Below are positions 41,498-50,007 of a stretch of 61,887 nucleotides of DNA, piece by piece; the stretch's first letter is position 1; every line of letters starts with the position of its first letter. This DNA comes from Mycobacterium sp. 1245111.1. Its GTDB lineage: Bacteria; Actinomycetota; Actinomycetes; Mycobacteriales; Mycobacteriaceae. A program made the translations under genes and the position numbers. The DNA is taken from contig NZ_LZLV01000057.1 in the NCBI RefSeq assembly GCF_001673405.1, forward strand, positions 1 to 61,887, read 5' to 3'. The notes under the pieces were generated by a model, which saw only the letters and a list, made by a program, of their open reading frames with translations, was not told where the DNA came from and made no database searches.

Positions 41498-43444
41498 TCA
41501 CCCAGCGGCAAGTTTGAGCACCCGGCCGTGTCGTTGGTTGTTGGCGTCGGTGACGCTGTCGGTGACGTACACGTTGCCGGTGTTGTCCACGGCGATGCCG
41601 CTGGGGCGGTCGAGTCCGGTGAATGGCAGCTCGACTGCGGAGTCGGTGCCGGTGCTCAGTTTGAGCACCCGGTTGCGGGTGTTCGGGCGGGGGGCGTTGA
41701 GAGTGGTGACGTATCCCCATGTGTCGGCGACGTAGACGTTGTCGGCGCCGTCGACCGCGATGCCGTCGGGGCCGTTGAGTCCGGTGAACGGCAGGGTGAA
41801 CGAGGTGCGCCACCCATTTGGCAGCTTCTGCACGGCCTGGTTGGTGGCGCCGCTTTGGTCGAGGGCGTAGACGTTGCCGGTGGTATCCACCGCCACTCCC
41901 CAGGGTCCGGTCAGGCCGGCGAACGGCACATCGACCGGGGTGTTCGATCCCGCCGGCAGTTTCATCACGACGTTGCGGCTGGTGACTCCGGGAGGTCCGG
42001 TTGTGTCGGTGACGTAGACGGTGCCCGATGAGTCGACCGCCAGCCCGTGCGGTTGAAACAGGCCTCGGAACGGCAACACCACTGGGGTGTTTGAGCCGGC
42101 CGGCAGTTTGACGATCCGGGCGTTTTCGTAGGCGTTGGCGACGTAGACGTTGTGGCTCGCATCCACCGCCAATGCGCGGGGATACTTCACGCCCGTGATG
42201 GGCAGCGTGATCGGGGTGGTCGATCCCGTCGGCAGCTCGTACACGCGGCTGTCGGTGCCGACGTCGTCGACGACGTACACGTCGCCGTCGGAATCCACCG
42301 CCACCCCCTCGGGACTATTGAGGCCGACGAACGGCAGTTCGCTCTGCGACGGCGGGGCGTTCCGGGCGGGCGGGGTCGTCGGCGGTGATGGCCACAGGAT
42401 GACCACCGCAGCGACGACCACGCCAACCAGAGCGATCGCCGCCATCGAGACCGCCAGTGCGATGCGCCGGGGCCGGCGGGCGGCCGGAGTTTCCGCCGGC
42501 GACGCGACCGGCGCGGCGGCGGCTTGCCGTGTGGGTTGGCGAGCTGCCTGCGTGGTGGCCGCGATGATGTCGGCCTGGCGCTGCCCGGACGGCCGCAACG
42601 CGTGGCGGGCCACGCTGGCGAGGTCGCTGGCGTGCTCGAAACGGTTCTTCGGGTCTTTCGCGAGGCCGACGGCGATGACATCGTCGAATGCGGCGGGGAT
42701 CTCCGGGCGGCGCTGGCTTGGGCGCGGGATCGGCGCGGTCAGGTGCGCGTTGATCAGCGCGGGCAGATCACCAGTCGGGTAGGGAGGGGCCCCGGTCAGG
42801 CATTCGTAGAGGACGCAGGCCAGCGCGTAGATGTCGGCGCGGAGATCGACGTCGGTGTTGCTGAATCGTTCCGGCGCCATGTAGGCGAAGGTGCCGATCG
42901 TGGTGCCGGTGCTCGTCAGATTGGCGTCGGTGGCCGCGTTCGCCAGCCCGAAATCGACCAGGCACGCGAAGTCGTCATCGGCGAGCAGAATGTTGGCCGG
43001 CTTGATGTCGCGGTGGACCATACCGGCGCTGTGGGCGGCGTCGAGCGCGGCGGCGATCTGGCGCACGATCGCCACTGCGCGAACGGGGCTCAGCGGCGCG
43101 CGCCGGGTGAGCACTTTCTGCAGATCGGTGCCCTTGATGAGCCGCATGTCGATGTAGAGCTGGCCGTCGATCTCCCCGCAGTGGTGGATCGGCACTACGT
43201 GCGGGTCGTGCAGCTTTCCCGCGTTGCGCGCCTCTCGGAAGAGCCGTTGCCGGAAGACGTCGTTCTGCGAGTACGGGGCCGCGAGCAGCTTGAGGGCGAC
43301 GGCTCGGTCCATGGTGGTGTCGTCGGCTTCATAGACCTCGCCGAACCCGCCGCGGCCCAGCAGGCGACGCAGCCGGTAGTGCCCGAACAGCTGCCCTGTC
43401 CGCAGCCCAGGCGTGGTGTCGCCGGCGGTCGGCTCGTCAACCAC
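41498..43444 (-). CDS. PknD-like Ser/Thr kinase with NHL beta-propeller
   Basis: A 648-aa receptor kinase. The kinase domain (residues ~20-285) has RGGFGEV, VALKLL, HRDIKPANILL, DFGLANA and MAPERF. Then comes an Ala/Pro linker, a membrane span (ALAVSMAAIALVGVVVAAVVILW, residues ~330-352) and an extracellular domain of about six NHL-type repeats with recurring GVAVDSDGDVYVVD-like strands. This is the architecture of mycobacterial PknD. GTG start at 43444. Finding it on an accessory element is unusual. Confidence 0.9.
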   Translation of the reverse strand: MVDEPTAGDTTPGLRTGQLFGHYRLRRLLGRGGFGEVYEADDTTMDRAVALKLLAAPYSQNDVFRQRLFREARNAGKLHDPHVVPIHHCGEIDGQLYIDMRLIKGTDLQKVLTRRAPLSPVRAVAIVRQIAAALDAAHSAGMVHRDIKPANILLADDDFACLVDFGLANAATDANLTSTGTTIGTFAYMAPERFSNTDVDLRADIYALACVLYECLTGAPPYPTGDLPALINAHLTAPIPRPSQRRPEIPAAFDDVIAVGLAKDPKNRFEHASDLASVARHALRPSGQRQADIIAATTQAARQPTRQAAAAPVASPAETPAARRPRRIALAVSMAAIALVGVVVAAVVILWPSPPTTPPARNAPPSQSELPFVGLNSPEGVAVDSDGDVYVVDDVGTDSRVYELPTGSTTPITLPITGVKYPRALAVDASHNVYVANAYENARIVKLPAGSNTPVVLPFRGLFQPHGLAVDSSGTVYVTDTTGPPGVTSRNVVMKLPAGSNTPVDVPFAGLTGPWGVAVDTTGNVYALDQSGATNQAVQKLPNGWRTSFTLPFTGLNGPDGIAVDGADNVYVADTWGYVTTLNAPRPNTRNRVLKLSTGTDSAVELPFTGLDRPSGIAVDNTGNVYVTDSVTDANNQRHGRVLKLAAG

Positions 43445-43512
43445 GACTCACTCCTCGCCTGCCTGCAGTTATCGGGGTGCTGTGCATCATTTTGGCGCTT
43501 ACGTTGAAGGCT

Positions 43513-43995
43513 GTGAATCCGGGGCCGCAGGATCGAGACGCCGACGGGGCCGGGGCGCTGAATCCGCGCGAGGCTGGTTTCGACGTTCTACCGCCGGTGG
43601 GTTCGTTAACACTCACCCAGGCAGCAGATCTCATCGCGGCCGCACCGACAGACAAGGTGCGGCTGCGGTTGTTTTTCGAGTTCTGCCGAGGCGCTGACGA
43701 AGCCGGCGCCGCCGCGATGGCCCTCGCCGGGTGCGAACCACCTTCGACTGGGTCCGCACGCTTCGACGCCCTGCTGGCCGCGATCGCCGAGCATCTCGCC
43801 TCACGTGTCGGCGTGGCCGCGCCGGAGTGGGCTGAGGGCCCTGATCGATTCCTGACGACGCCGTGGTGGGTGTCGCCATTACCGTCGGCGCGCGCCCAGG
43901 CTCTGCGGGGCACTCCGACCTCCTTTCGGCGGCGTGGGATTTATCTTGACCGTTCAGATCTTGGCCAGGACGGCGTCACGGCGCTCGGCGACTAA
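43513..43995 (+). CDS. Hypothetical protein
   Basis: A 160-aa protein with helical N-terminus and the C-terminal pattern FLTTPWWVSPLPSARAQALRGTPTSFRRRGIYLDRSDL (given as WWVSPLPSARAQALRG, FRRRGIYLDRSDL), which resembles actinobacterial proteins found beside toxin genes. GTG start at 43513; an upstream frame extends into the kinase promoter. Divergent from the kinase. Confidence 0.6.
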   Translation: MNPGPQDRDADGAGALNPREAGFDVLPPVGSLTLTQAADLIAAAPTDKVRLRLFFEFCRGADEAGAAAMALAGCEPPSTGSARFDALLAAIAEHLASRVGVAAPEWAEGPDRFLTTPWWVSPLPSARAQALRGTPTSFRRRGIYLDRSDLGQDGVTALGD

Positions 43996-44063
43996 CCCGA
44001 GCGGGCGCAATTGACATCGACTGTCCCGCAACCGAACTCATCGGGCGCTGGTTGAGACGCGCC

Positions 44064-45890
44064 TCACGTCGTGGGCGCCGGCAGGCGATAGATCTGGGGC
44101 CGATCTGCGCCGAGACGGCCCGCGTTGACCATCACGGGCGCGATCCGGACGCGGCGGATCTGAGCGCGGCCTGGCCCGAAGTGTTGGCGACGCCAGTGGC
44201 CGCGTCGGCGGTGCGGCGCGGTCGTGCGACCGGTCGGTTCACCTGTGGCTGTGGGTTGGTCGTCTGCCGAGGTGGTGGCGGTCACGTTGAGGACGTGCAC
44301 GGTGTCTTCAGGCCGCTGCTGCCGGGTCGGCTCCCCTACCTCGGGACTGGTTGCCTCGTCTGCGGCGGCACTGCCGTGGCCGGGGCGATGCCAGTCGGCC
44401 CACGCGGCCGCGGCCGCCGCGTTGGCCACCAGATTCGCATACCCGGTCGCACTACGCGACGCGGGAATGACCCAGCGGCCCAACGTGCCTCTGGCTACGT
44501 AGGAGGGGATCGCCACGCACCAGGCGAACAGGTCGTCGAGGTGCCCGTGCGCGTCGGCCAGCAGCAAGACTGCCTCCACGTGAGCGCCGCGGCCACCGAT
44601 GGCGTCCCACAGCGACATCGTCGGCGACTGCAGGCTGTCCGTGCCGGCGATCACCATGTCTTTGACGTCGGGCAGTTTCTTGCCCGTCCCGACGAGATGG
44701 TCGATCCAGCGCAGCCGCGGATCATCTGCGAGCGCTTCGCGTGCGGTGGCCGGCAGGCGCGCCGGTTCGGCGAAGGTCACCAGCACCTGAGCGAACGGCA
44801 GCCGCATGTCGTCGATGTCTTCCCCGGTGAGCGGTTCGGAGTCCAGGTAGGCGATCGTGTGGCCGGGCGGCAGCCAAAACGGGACGGCGGCCGCGGCGGC
44901 CACCGCGATCCGGCCGTTCGTTTCGGTGCGCACGCGGCCCCACGCACCGAGAGCGGACACCGCGTACCAGGCTTGCAGCGCCGCCGCGTCGGCCGGCGCC
45001 GGGTACGCCGATCCGCTGGCCACCATGGCTGGGATGTGCGAGTCGCACGCCCGGGTGACGTTGTCCTGCAAACCCTCGATGAGCGCGTCCGCTACCGCGG
45101 CGGCCCCGGCGGCGGTCGCGGCGTCGCGCAGGGCGGCGGATCCGGTCGACAACTCAACCGCTGTGGGCACCGGGGCGGCCGCGTCGACGGTCACTGCCGC
45201 ACCCCGCGGGTTCGCCCCCAACGCTTGGCTTACCGGGTGCGCATCATCTGCCCCGATATCCAGCCAGGGCGGCGGCGACTTGAACGCGATGACCGCAGCC
45301 GAATCCTTCTGCACCTCATCGACATACGCGTCCCACGCAGGGCCGTCGACGTCGCTCACGCCATCAGGCAGCGCCACCCCGGTCGCGGCCGCTGTCGCCG
45401 TCGCGAGCGCCATCTTCTGCGCCGCCGTGAAATCCACGGAGGCTGTGGTGCGCAGGCCCCTGGCCCGCTGAATGAGTTCGGCCGCAGCAGTGTCCAGCCG
45501 CGTCGACACCACACCCTCGGTCAAGGTCGCCCGGTTCCCACTCAAGAGGGCGTAGAACGATTCCGGGCCGAACGTCTCCCAGCCCCAGTCGGTGATCTTC
45601 TGCGAATGCCGGCGAAGCTCACGAACCGCCTCATCCAGCTGCCGGGTCGACGCCCTGATCACGTCTCGGTCAGCGGCGATCCGCTCCAACTGCGGCGCGC
45701 AGACCGCATCACGCGCCGCGACCGCGTCAGCGAGCTCGGCGCGCAGCGCGGCAGCGGCGGCGGCACGTTCGCGCATCGCCGACAGCCGGGCCTGCTCGGC
45801 GGCCAGCTGCGCCCGGGCCGCCGCCAGGTCCTCGGCGAGCTGGGTGGCGTCGCGATTCTGTTTGCGGGTCTTGTACTTACCGCGCGCCAT
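44064..45890 (-). CDS. Large coiled-coil protein of unknown function
   Basis: A 608-aa protein. It starts with a basic stretch (ARGKYKTRKQNRDATQ) and a long Ala-rich coiled coil (residues ~15-110), followed by a mixed alpha/beta body, and ends with HRRRGHWRRQHFGPGRAQIRRVRIAPVMVNAG (given as RRRGHWRRQHFGPG and RIAPVMVNAG), a tail seen in phage and plasmid proteins of actinobacteria. The ATG at 45890 overlaps the preceding gene by 14 bases. Confidence 0.7.
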   Translation of the reverse strand: MARGKYKTRKQNRDATQLAEDLAAARAQLAAEQARLSAMRERAAAAAALRAELADAVAARDAVCAPQLERIAADRDVIRASTRQLDEAVRELRRHSQKITDWGWETFGPESFYALLSGNRATLTEGVVSTRLDTAAAELIQRARGLRTTASVDFTAAQKMALATATAAATGVALPDGVSDVDGPAWDAYVDEVQKDSAAVIAFKSPPPWLDIGADDAHPVSQALGANPRGAAVTVDAAAPVPTAVELSTGSAALRDAATAAGAAAVADALIEGLQDNVTRACDSHIPAMVASGSAYPAPADAAALQAWYAVSALGAWGRVRTETNGRIAVAAAAAVPFWLPPGHTIAYLDSEPLTGEDIDDMRLPFAQVLVTFAEPARLPATAREALADDPRLRWIDHLVGTGKKLPDVKDMVIAGTDSLQSPTMSLWDAIGGRGAHVEAVLLLADAHGHLDDLFAWCVAIPSYVARGTLGRWVIPASRSATGYANLVANAAAAAAWADWHRPGHGSAAADEATSPEVGEPTRQQRPEDTVHVLNVTATTSADDQPTATGEPTGRTTAPHRRRGHWRRQHFGPGRAQIRRVRIAPVMVNAGRLGADRPQIYRLPAPTT

Positions 45891-46323
45891 CGCCCGCCTC
45901 CTCGGGCAGCAGGCTTTCCAGCCCAGCCGCCCGTAACCGTTCGGCGATTTTGGCGCGGGCCTGACGAACATTGGGCAACGACTCGGCGATCGCGTCTCGG
46001 TGCCGACGGATGTGCGCGGGTGCGTGCTCGATCAGGTCGTTGAGGCGGTCGATACTGCGGGTGACGGTGTCGACGTGCCGCCACGCTTCGTTGAGGGCCG
46101 CGATGTCCGCGGAGACCTTGCCGCGGGCCTCGTCGAGCAGTGGGTTGGTGACCGCGTCACGGTCTCGGTGTGCACGGGCTGTCGCCGCGCGGAGGGCATC
46201 CGGGTTGGCCAGCCGTTGCTCGATGTCGGAGCGCTCTTTGATGGCGGCGCGGATCTCGTGCTGGAGGCGCTGCAACTCGGCGGCGTCGCCGGCCGCCCCA
46301 TCTTCGGCGGGGCGCGGAGCCAT
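45877..46323 (-). CDS. Coiled-coil protein
   Basis: A 148-aa mostly helical protein (ELQRLQHEIRAAIKERSDIEQ; RSIDRLNDLIEHAPAH). It overlaps the start of the large coiled-coil gene and probably forms a partner with it. No family recognised. Confidence 0.65.
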   Translation of the reverse strand: MAPRPAEDGAAGDAAELQRLQHEIRAAIKERSDIEQRLANPDALRAATARAHRDRDAVTNPLLDEARGKVSADIAALNEAWRHVDTVTRSIDRLNDLIEHAPAHIRRHRDAIAESLPNVRQARAKIAERLRAAGLESLLPEEAGDGAR

Positions 46324-46369
46324 CACGGCGTGGAGACGTCGTTGTTGGAGGATAAAACGCGGTGGCTCT

Positions 46370-46594
46370 TCACGTTTCGGAGTCTGCGGCGTCGGTGCTA
46401 CGAGCCAAGTCTGCTCGGATGCGGCTGTCGCAGTGAGCGAGTGCCCAGCGATCGTGTCGGGTGCGTCGCTTCCGTCTCCCGGAGTGCGTGATTGTGCAGT
46501 CCGGGCACAAGCACCACGCCTGCAATCCGTCGTGGGAGCGGTAGACGAGTTCGCCAGCGTCGCGAGCTTCGACTTCAGTTGTGTAGCAGAGCAT
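46370..46594 (-). CDS. Small zinc-binding protein
   Basis: A 74-aa protein with CLCPDCTITHSGRRKRRTRHD (split as CLCPDCTITHSG, RRKRRTRHD), a Cys/His zinc motif. ATG at 46594. Proteins like this are common in actinophages. Confidence 0.55.
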   Translation of the reverse strand: MLCYTTEVEARDAGELVYRSHDGLQAWCLCPDCTITHSGRRKRRTRHDRWALAHCDSRIRADLARSTDAADSET

Positions 46595-46617
46595 GTGCCG
46601 TCCTCCTTATTGGCTGA

Positions 46618-46881
46618 CTACGGATGCGGGAAGATCGCCTCGATCCGGGGTCCGTCCGTCGACCAGAACACTTTGTAGGGAGGATGCCCGATCACCGGAA
46701 GCCGCATGCGGATTCCGCCAGGAGTGGTGATCGCCGTGGACAGCGACTGGGCTTGGCCAGGCATGCGGAAGATGAGTTCGACGGTATCCAGGACACTGTT
46801 GTACAGGTCCACATCCGGGCCCGCTTCCAGTTCGTCGAGCTGCGCGTCGGCGACCTGGGAATAGTCGCCTTCCACGCTCAC
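46618..46881 (-). CDS. RelE/ParE-like toxin candidate
   Basis: An 87-aa protein whose C-terminal half (GGIRMRLPVIGHPPYKVFWST, then DGPRIEAIFPHP) has the beta-sheet pattern of RelE/ParE-type toxins. It overlaps the antitoxin-like gene upstream by four bases. Activity is inferred from fold-level resemblance and gene order. Confidence 0.5.
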   Translation of the reverse strand: MSVEGDYSQVADAQLDELEAGPDVDLYNSVLDTVELIFRMPGQAQSLSTAITTPGGIRMRLPVIGHPPYKVFWSTDGPRIEAIFPHP

Positions 46882-47111
46882 GTCCGCCGGGTACGTGCGC
46901 GCCGCACCGTCGGCGAGGCCGTGGCGCGCGCCAGCAGCTCGCGAAGCTCGGGATCGCTGTCGAATTCGAGCTGGGCGTTGGTGACCACGACCGCTGGCTG
47001 TAGCAGGACGCTGCCGTCGGGGTTCTCACGCATAACGAAGCGCTGGTTGGGGCGGCCGGGAAGTACCGCGCGGCTCCGGCTGTCGGTTTCGACGAATGCA
47101 AGCTCGCTCAC
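46878..47111 (-). CDS. AbrB-like antitoxin candidate
   Basis: A 77-aa protein: ELAFVETDSRSRAVLP opens like an AbrB swapped-hairpin DNA-binding domain, and LRELLARATASPTVRRARTRR is a common C-terminal tail of mycobacterial antitoxins of this type. I chose the GTG at 47111; a TTG at 47147 is possible. It precedes the toxin-like gene. Confidence 0.55.
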   Translation of the reverse strand: MSELAFVETDSRSRAVLPGRPNQRFVMRENPDGSVLLQPAVVVTNAQLEFDSDPELRELLARATASPTVRRARTRRT

Positions 47112-47133
47112 CCCAACCACGATAACCCACTTT

Positions 47134-47144
47134 CCCACAGTGGG
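47134..47144 (-). promoter_or_regulatory. Palindrome upstream of AbrB-like gene
   Basis: CCCACAGTGGG, five-base arms around one base, 23 bases before the chosen start. Possible operator for autoregulation. Confidence 0.3.
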
Positions 47145-47174
47145 CAATGTGCTCGCTGTGGCGAACCCAGCGCA

Positions 47175-47336
47175 CTAGCGACTCGGCAGCGCGACACCCG
47201 CCGATTTCAACGCATCCTCGGCAACCTCAACGAGGCCAACCAGGGCGTCGTGCTCGGCGTCATTCGAATCACCGTCCAGCGCCCGATACGCCGTCGTCAA
47301 TGCGTCGCGATACCACTCGTGATCCGTCGGTTCCAT
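47175..47336 (-). CDS. Small acidic protein (53 aa)
   Basis: Starts MEPTDHEWYRDALTTAYRAL and continues as an acidic helix. Its ATG shares one base with the previous stop (TGATG). No family recognised. Confidence 0.5.
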   Translation of the reverse strand: MEPTDHEWYRDALTTAYRALDGDSNDAEHDALVGLVEVAEDALKSAGVALPSR

Positions 47337-47740
47337 CAATCCTCATACCCCTGTTCCTGAGTTGAGACGGGCGCGTAGAGGAGCAGGGCCGGCAACTCGA
47401 CTGTGGTCGGCTGGCCGTCGCCAACCGCGAACCAATCCTTGCTGGAGCCGTCCTCATCGTTGGACGTGTCCTGCAGTTCGCAGACCACGCCGACCGCATC
47501 GCGTAAGACCGTGAAGATCGGCAGCTCGTCGAATTCCTCGTCGGTCTCGATTTCAGGGCGCGCGGCCTCCGCCAGCAGGAACGACAATTGCGGTACTTGG
47601 ACTGAAATGCTCTTGGCGTCAATCCATTCGGACCCGTTCGGCTCTGCACGCAGCGATCCATTGAAGCTGGCCCGTAAGACGGCGGCGAGGTCGTTTTCCA
47701 GACGGAGGTCCGCGCTGTGGGAAGCCGGCTCGTGGCCCAT
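47336..47740 (-). CDS. Hypothetical acidic protein
   Basis: A 134-aa acidic protein with a beta-rich centre (SISVQVPQLSFLLAEAARP; VVCELQDTSNDEDG). ATG at 47740. It is coupled to the 53-aa gene. No family recognised. Confidence 0.55.
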   Translation of the reverse strand: MGHEPASHSADLRLENDLAAVLRASFNGSLRAEPNGSEWIDAKSISVQVPQLSFLLAEAARPEIETDEEFDELPIFTVLRDAVGVVCELQDTSNDEDGSSKDWFAVGDGQPTTVELPALLLYAPVSTQEQGYED

Positions 47741-47959
47741 CTCATTTCTCCTGGTTGTCGGCAGCGCGGCGGACCCTGCGGAGGGTCGTCACGCGCATCG
47801 TGCCCGGCACGCGCAGTGGTCGGCACGAAGGTCGGCCGTGTCGCCGCATCTTTTTCCCGACACGCACACACGGCGCCAGAAATCGCTCAGACACATCACC
47901 AGATCCACGGCTTGGCCGCCTGTGCGACGTAGCGTGCGGCAAACGACAAGGAGGCCAGC

Positions 47960-48292
47960 ATGGGTGCGTATCCCGCTCCGTGGATCGCAGCGAGGTCCAT
48001 CCGCGACCTCGCCGGCCATTTCACGCATACGACAACAAAATCGCTGTCGTGTGGCGTGACATCGCAGGACATTCAGCGGGACAACGATATTCGTGCGGCG
48101 CGGGGCGCTCAGGCGCTTATGGCTTACGGCGCTTACCTCAACGACGCGACGGTCAACGAGGACCTTCAATCAAGTGTTTCCGATCTGCTCGGTGACCTGC
48201 GCCATCTCTGCGACGCCGTCGGCGTCGACTGGGACCGCGCCGTTGAACGCTCGGGCCGCGACCACTTCTCGGAGGTGCGCGGTGCCTCCTGA
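47960..48292 (+). CDS. Small hypothetical protein
   Basis: A 110-aa protein ending SDLLGDLRHLCDAVGVDWDRA, a segment found in many actinobacterial mobile-element proteins of unknown role. ATG at 47960 with AAGGAGG upstream. Overlaps the next gene. Confidence 0.6.
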   Translation: MGAYPAPWIAARSIRDLAGHFTHTTTKSLSCGVTSQDIQRDNDIRAARGAQALMAYGAYLNDATVNEDLQSSVSDLLGDLRHLCDAVGVDWDRAVERSGRDHFSEVRGAS

Positions 48293-48491
48293 CACTTCGG
48301 GCGTGAGGCCGCTGTCTGACCGGCCCGATGTCGCGCGGATTCTCGACGAGCTCGCGCACTGGCACCGTCAGTACGAGCGCGCGGCCGACCCAGACGATTT
48401 CGCCAGCGCCGGTAGCACGGAGGCTGCGCAGCTGTCGGGGCGCGTGGGTGAGCTCCTGGCCGCGCTAGGCCGGCCCGTCTCGCTCGGTTGA
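48282..48491 (+). CDS. Small hypothetical protein
   Basis: A 69-aa helical protein (DVARILDELAHWHRQYERA) with a GTG start preceded by GGAGGTG. Translationally coupled to the gene before it. Confidence 0.5.
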   Translation: MPPDTSGVRPLSDRPDVARILDELAHWHRQYERAADPDDFASAGSTEAAQLSGRVGELLAALGRPVSLG

Positions 48492-48641
48492 CCGCGCCAG
48501 CCCGTATCGCCGGATAAAACGCAGACGCCGACGCGAAATGGGCATACACCGCAATGGCTTTGACGTACCGACAGACTTGAGGCGCGGGAAACGCGTGGCG
48601 TGATTGACGGCCACCTGCAGTCACGTCGACCATGGACAGTT

Positions 48642-49991
48642 ATGGAGGATGCGGCGCCAGTGCCCAACCCGCGCCTGATGGGTCTCATCGACGGCTTCGC
48701 GGCCCGGTGGGGCCTCAGCGATACCGACGTTGCTCGGCGGCTCGCGATCGCGCCTCACACCCTTCAGGAATGGCGCAGCCACGGAGTTCGTCGGCTACCG
48801 GATCGGCCCGTCCTCGAAGCGATCGCCGCCGTGCTGGCGATGGAGTATCAGCGAGTGCTCCAGGTATGCCTCACCGACACCGGCCACCTATCAACACCGA
48901 GCGGACATGGCGCGCCGAGCCTAGAGACGGTCATGCAGCTCGGCGCCTACGCGGACGCGCTGCCCACGCATAAGATGCCGGCGTTCCAGATACCCAGCGT
49001 GCACCTCGAGCCCAATCACAGTGCCGGCGCCCCGCACGCGATGCGGGCACGCGCCTACCTGCACCTGGTCGACGCTGACGGCCCCGAGTCCGTCGTGATC
49101 GGCGGCTACGCGGATTTCTTGCTCATCAGCCTGGACGCTACCCCGGCGTCGGCTGGCGCTGAAAGTGCAACGGCCACATCGGTTTACGCGCCCCTATTCC
49201 CAGGGGATGTTCCCCGGCCCGGTTTGCTCGACGCCGACGAGGATGGGCGATGGGGGTTGCTCGTCGAGGACGTCTTCATCGACCCCGCCTTCCGCGGAAA
49301 TTGGTTAGCGGCCTTCCTTGTCGTGACGATCGCGCAGCGCATCAGTGAGCAGACCGGTCCCGGTCTGATCGCGATCTGCCCGCACACACCAGATCTTGTG
49401 ATGCACACCAATCGCGAGGACGACGCGGAGGACCTCTCCCAACGCTCCCGCGACTATTGGCACGACCACCTCCGCATGACTGCCACCGCGGACGGTTTCC
49501 TCGTCGTCTCCACGGGCTCGGCCGCATTCGCTGCGGCCGTCGACGAACACAAGGTCGTCAACGATGTGTTCATCTGCCTCGACCGTGATCAACTCCTGCT
49601 GCGGCGCCGCAACAATGACTGCAAGCTCTGGCCGGCAAGCAGTAATCCGTTGCCCGCCAACACTGACGGCAGCGCGCACGCCGCCGCCGTGACACCGTAT
49701 TTCGGTGAACGCCATTTCACCGAACTCAATCGGATCATCGCCGGCGTCCAACACCTCGGCGACATGACCTACGCCAGCGTGACGGCCGTCATCTCCTTCG
49801 TCGGCCCCGACCCCACGAACCAGCAGCAAAGCAACGTCTTTGCGCGCGCGGCCCGTTACCTCGCCGAGCATCCCGAGATCGCTGTCAGCTGCACACATTG
49901 GCGCGATTTCACCGACGATCGCGGCGCCGCCATGTTCGCCCTGGACATCGAAGTCATCCCGCCAGCGTGGCGCGACACCTTCCTGCGGTAA
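48642..49991 (+). CDS. HTH protein with GNAT-like domain
   Basis: A 449-aa protein. Residues ~15-65 form an XRE-like HTH (WGLSDTDVARRLAIAPHTLQE, split). A central region (LLVEDVFIDPAFRGNWLAAFLVVTIAQRI) carries the R-G-N-W-type acetyl-CoA site of GNAT folds, though the Gxx-G/A is altered. A C-terminal alpha/beta domain follows. ATG at 48642; upstream GTG or ATG codons are possible. It converges with the P450 gene 16 bases away, so it may belong to that module. Confidence 0.55.
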   Translation: MEDAAPVPNPRLMGLIDGFAARWGLSDTDVARRLAIAPHTLQEWRSHGVRRLPDRPVLEAIAAVLAMEYQRVLQVCLTDTGHLSTPSGHGAPSLETVMQLGAYADALPTHKMPAFQIPSVHLEPNHSAGAPHAMRARAYLHLVDADGPESVVIGGYADFLLISLDATPASAGAESATATSVYAPLFPGDVPRPGLLDADEDGRWGLLVEDVFIDPAFRGNWLAAFLVVTIAQRISEQTGPGLIAICPHTPDLVMHTNREDDAEDLSQRSRDYWHDHLRMTATADGFLVVSTGSAAFAAAVDEHKVVNDVFICLDRDQLLLRRRNNDCKLWPASSNPLPANTDGSAHAAAVTPYFGERHFTELNRIIAGVQHLGDMTYASVTAVISFVGPDPTNQQQSNVFARAARYLAEHPEIAVSCTHWRDFTDDRGAAMFALDIEVIPPAWRDTFLR

Positions 49992-50007
49992 CTCGCTGCG
50001 CGGCTTG

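Noticed and set aside
44052..46043. 663-codon open frame on the plus strand
   Set aside because: Antisense to the large coiled-coil gene; composition is dominated by Arg, Gly and His as expected of a mirrored high-GC gene.
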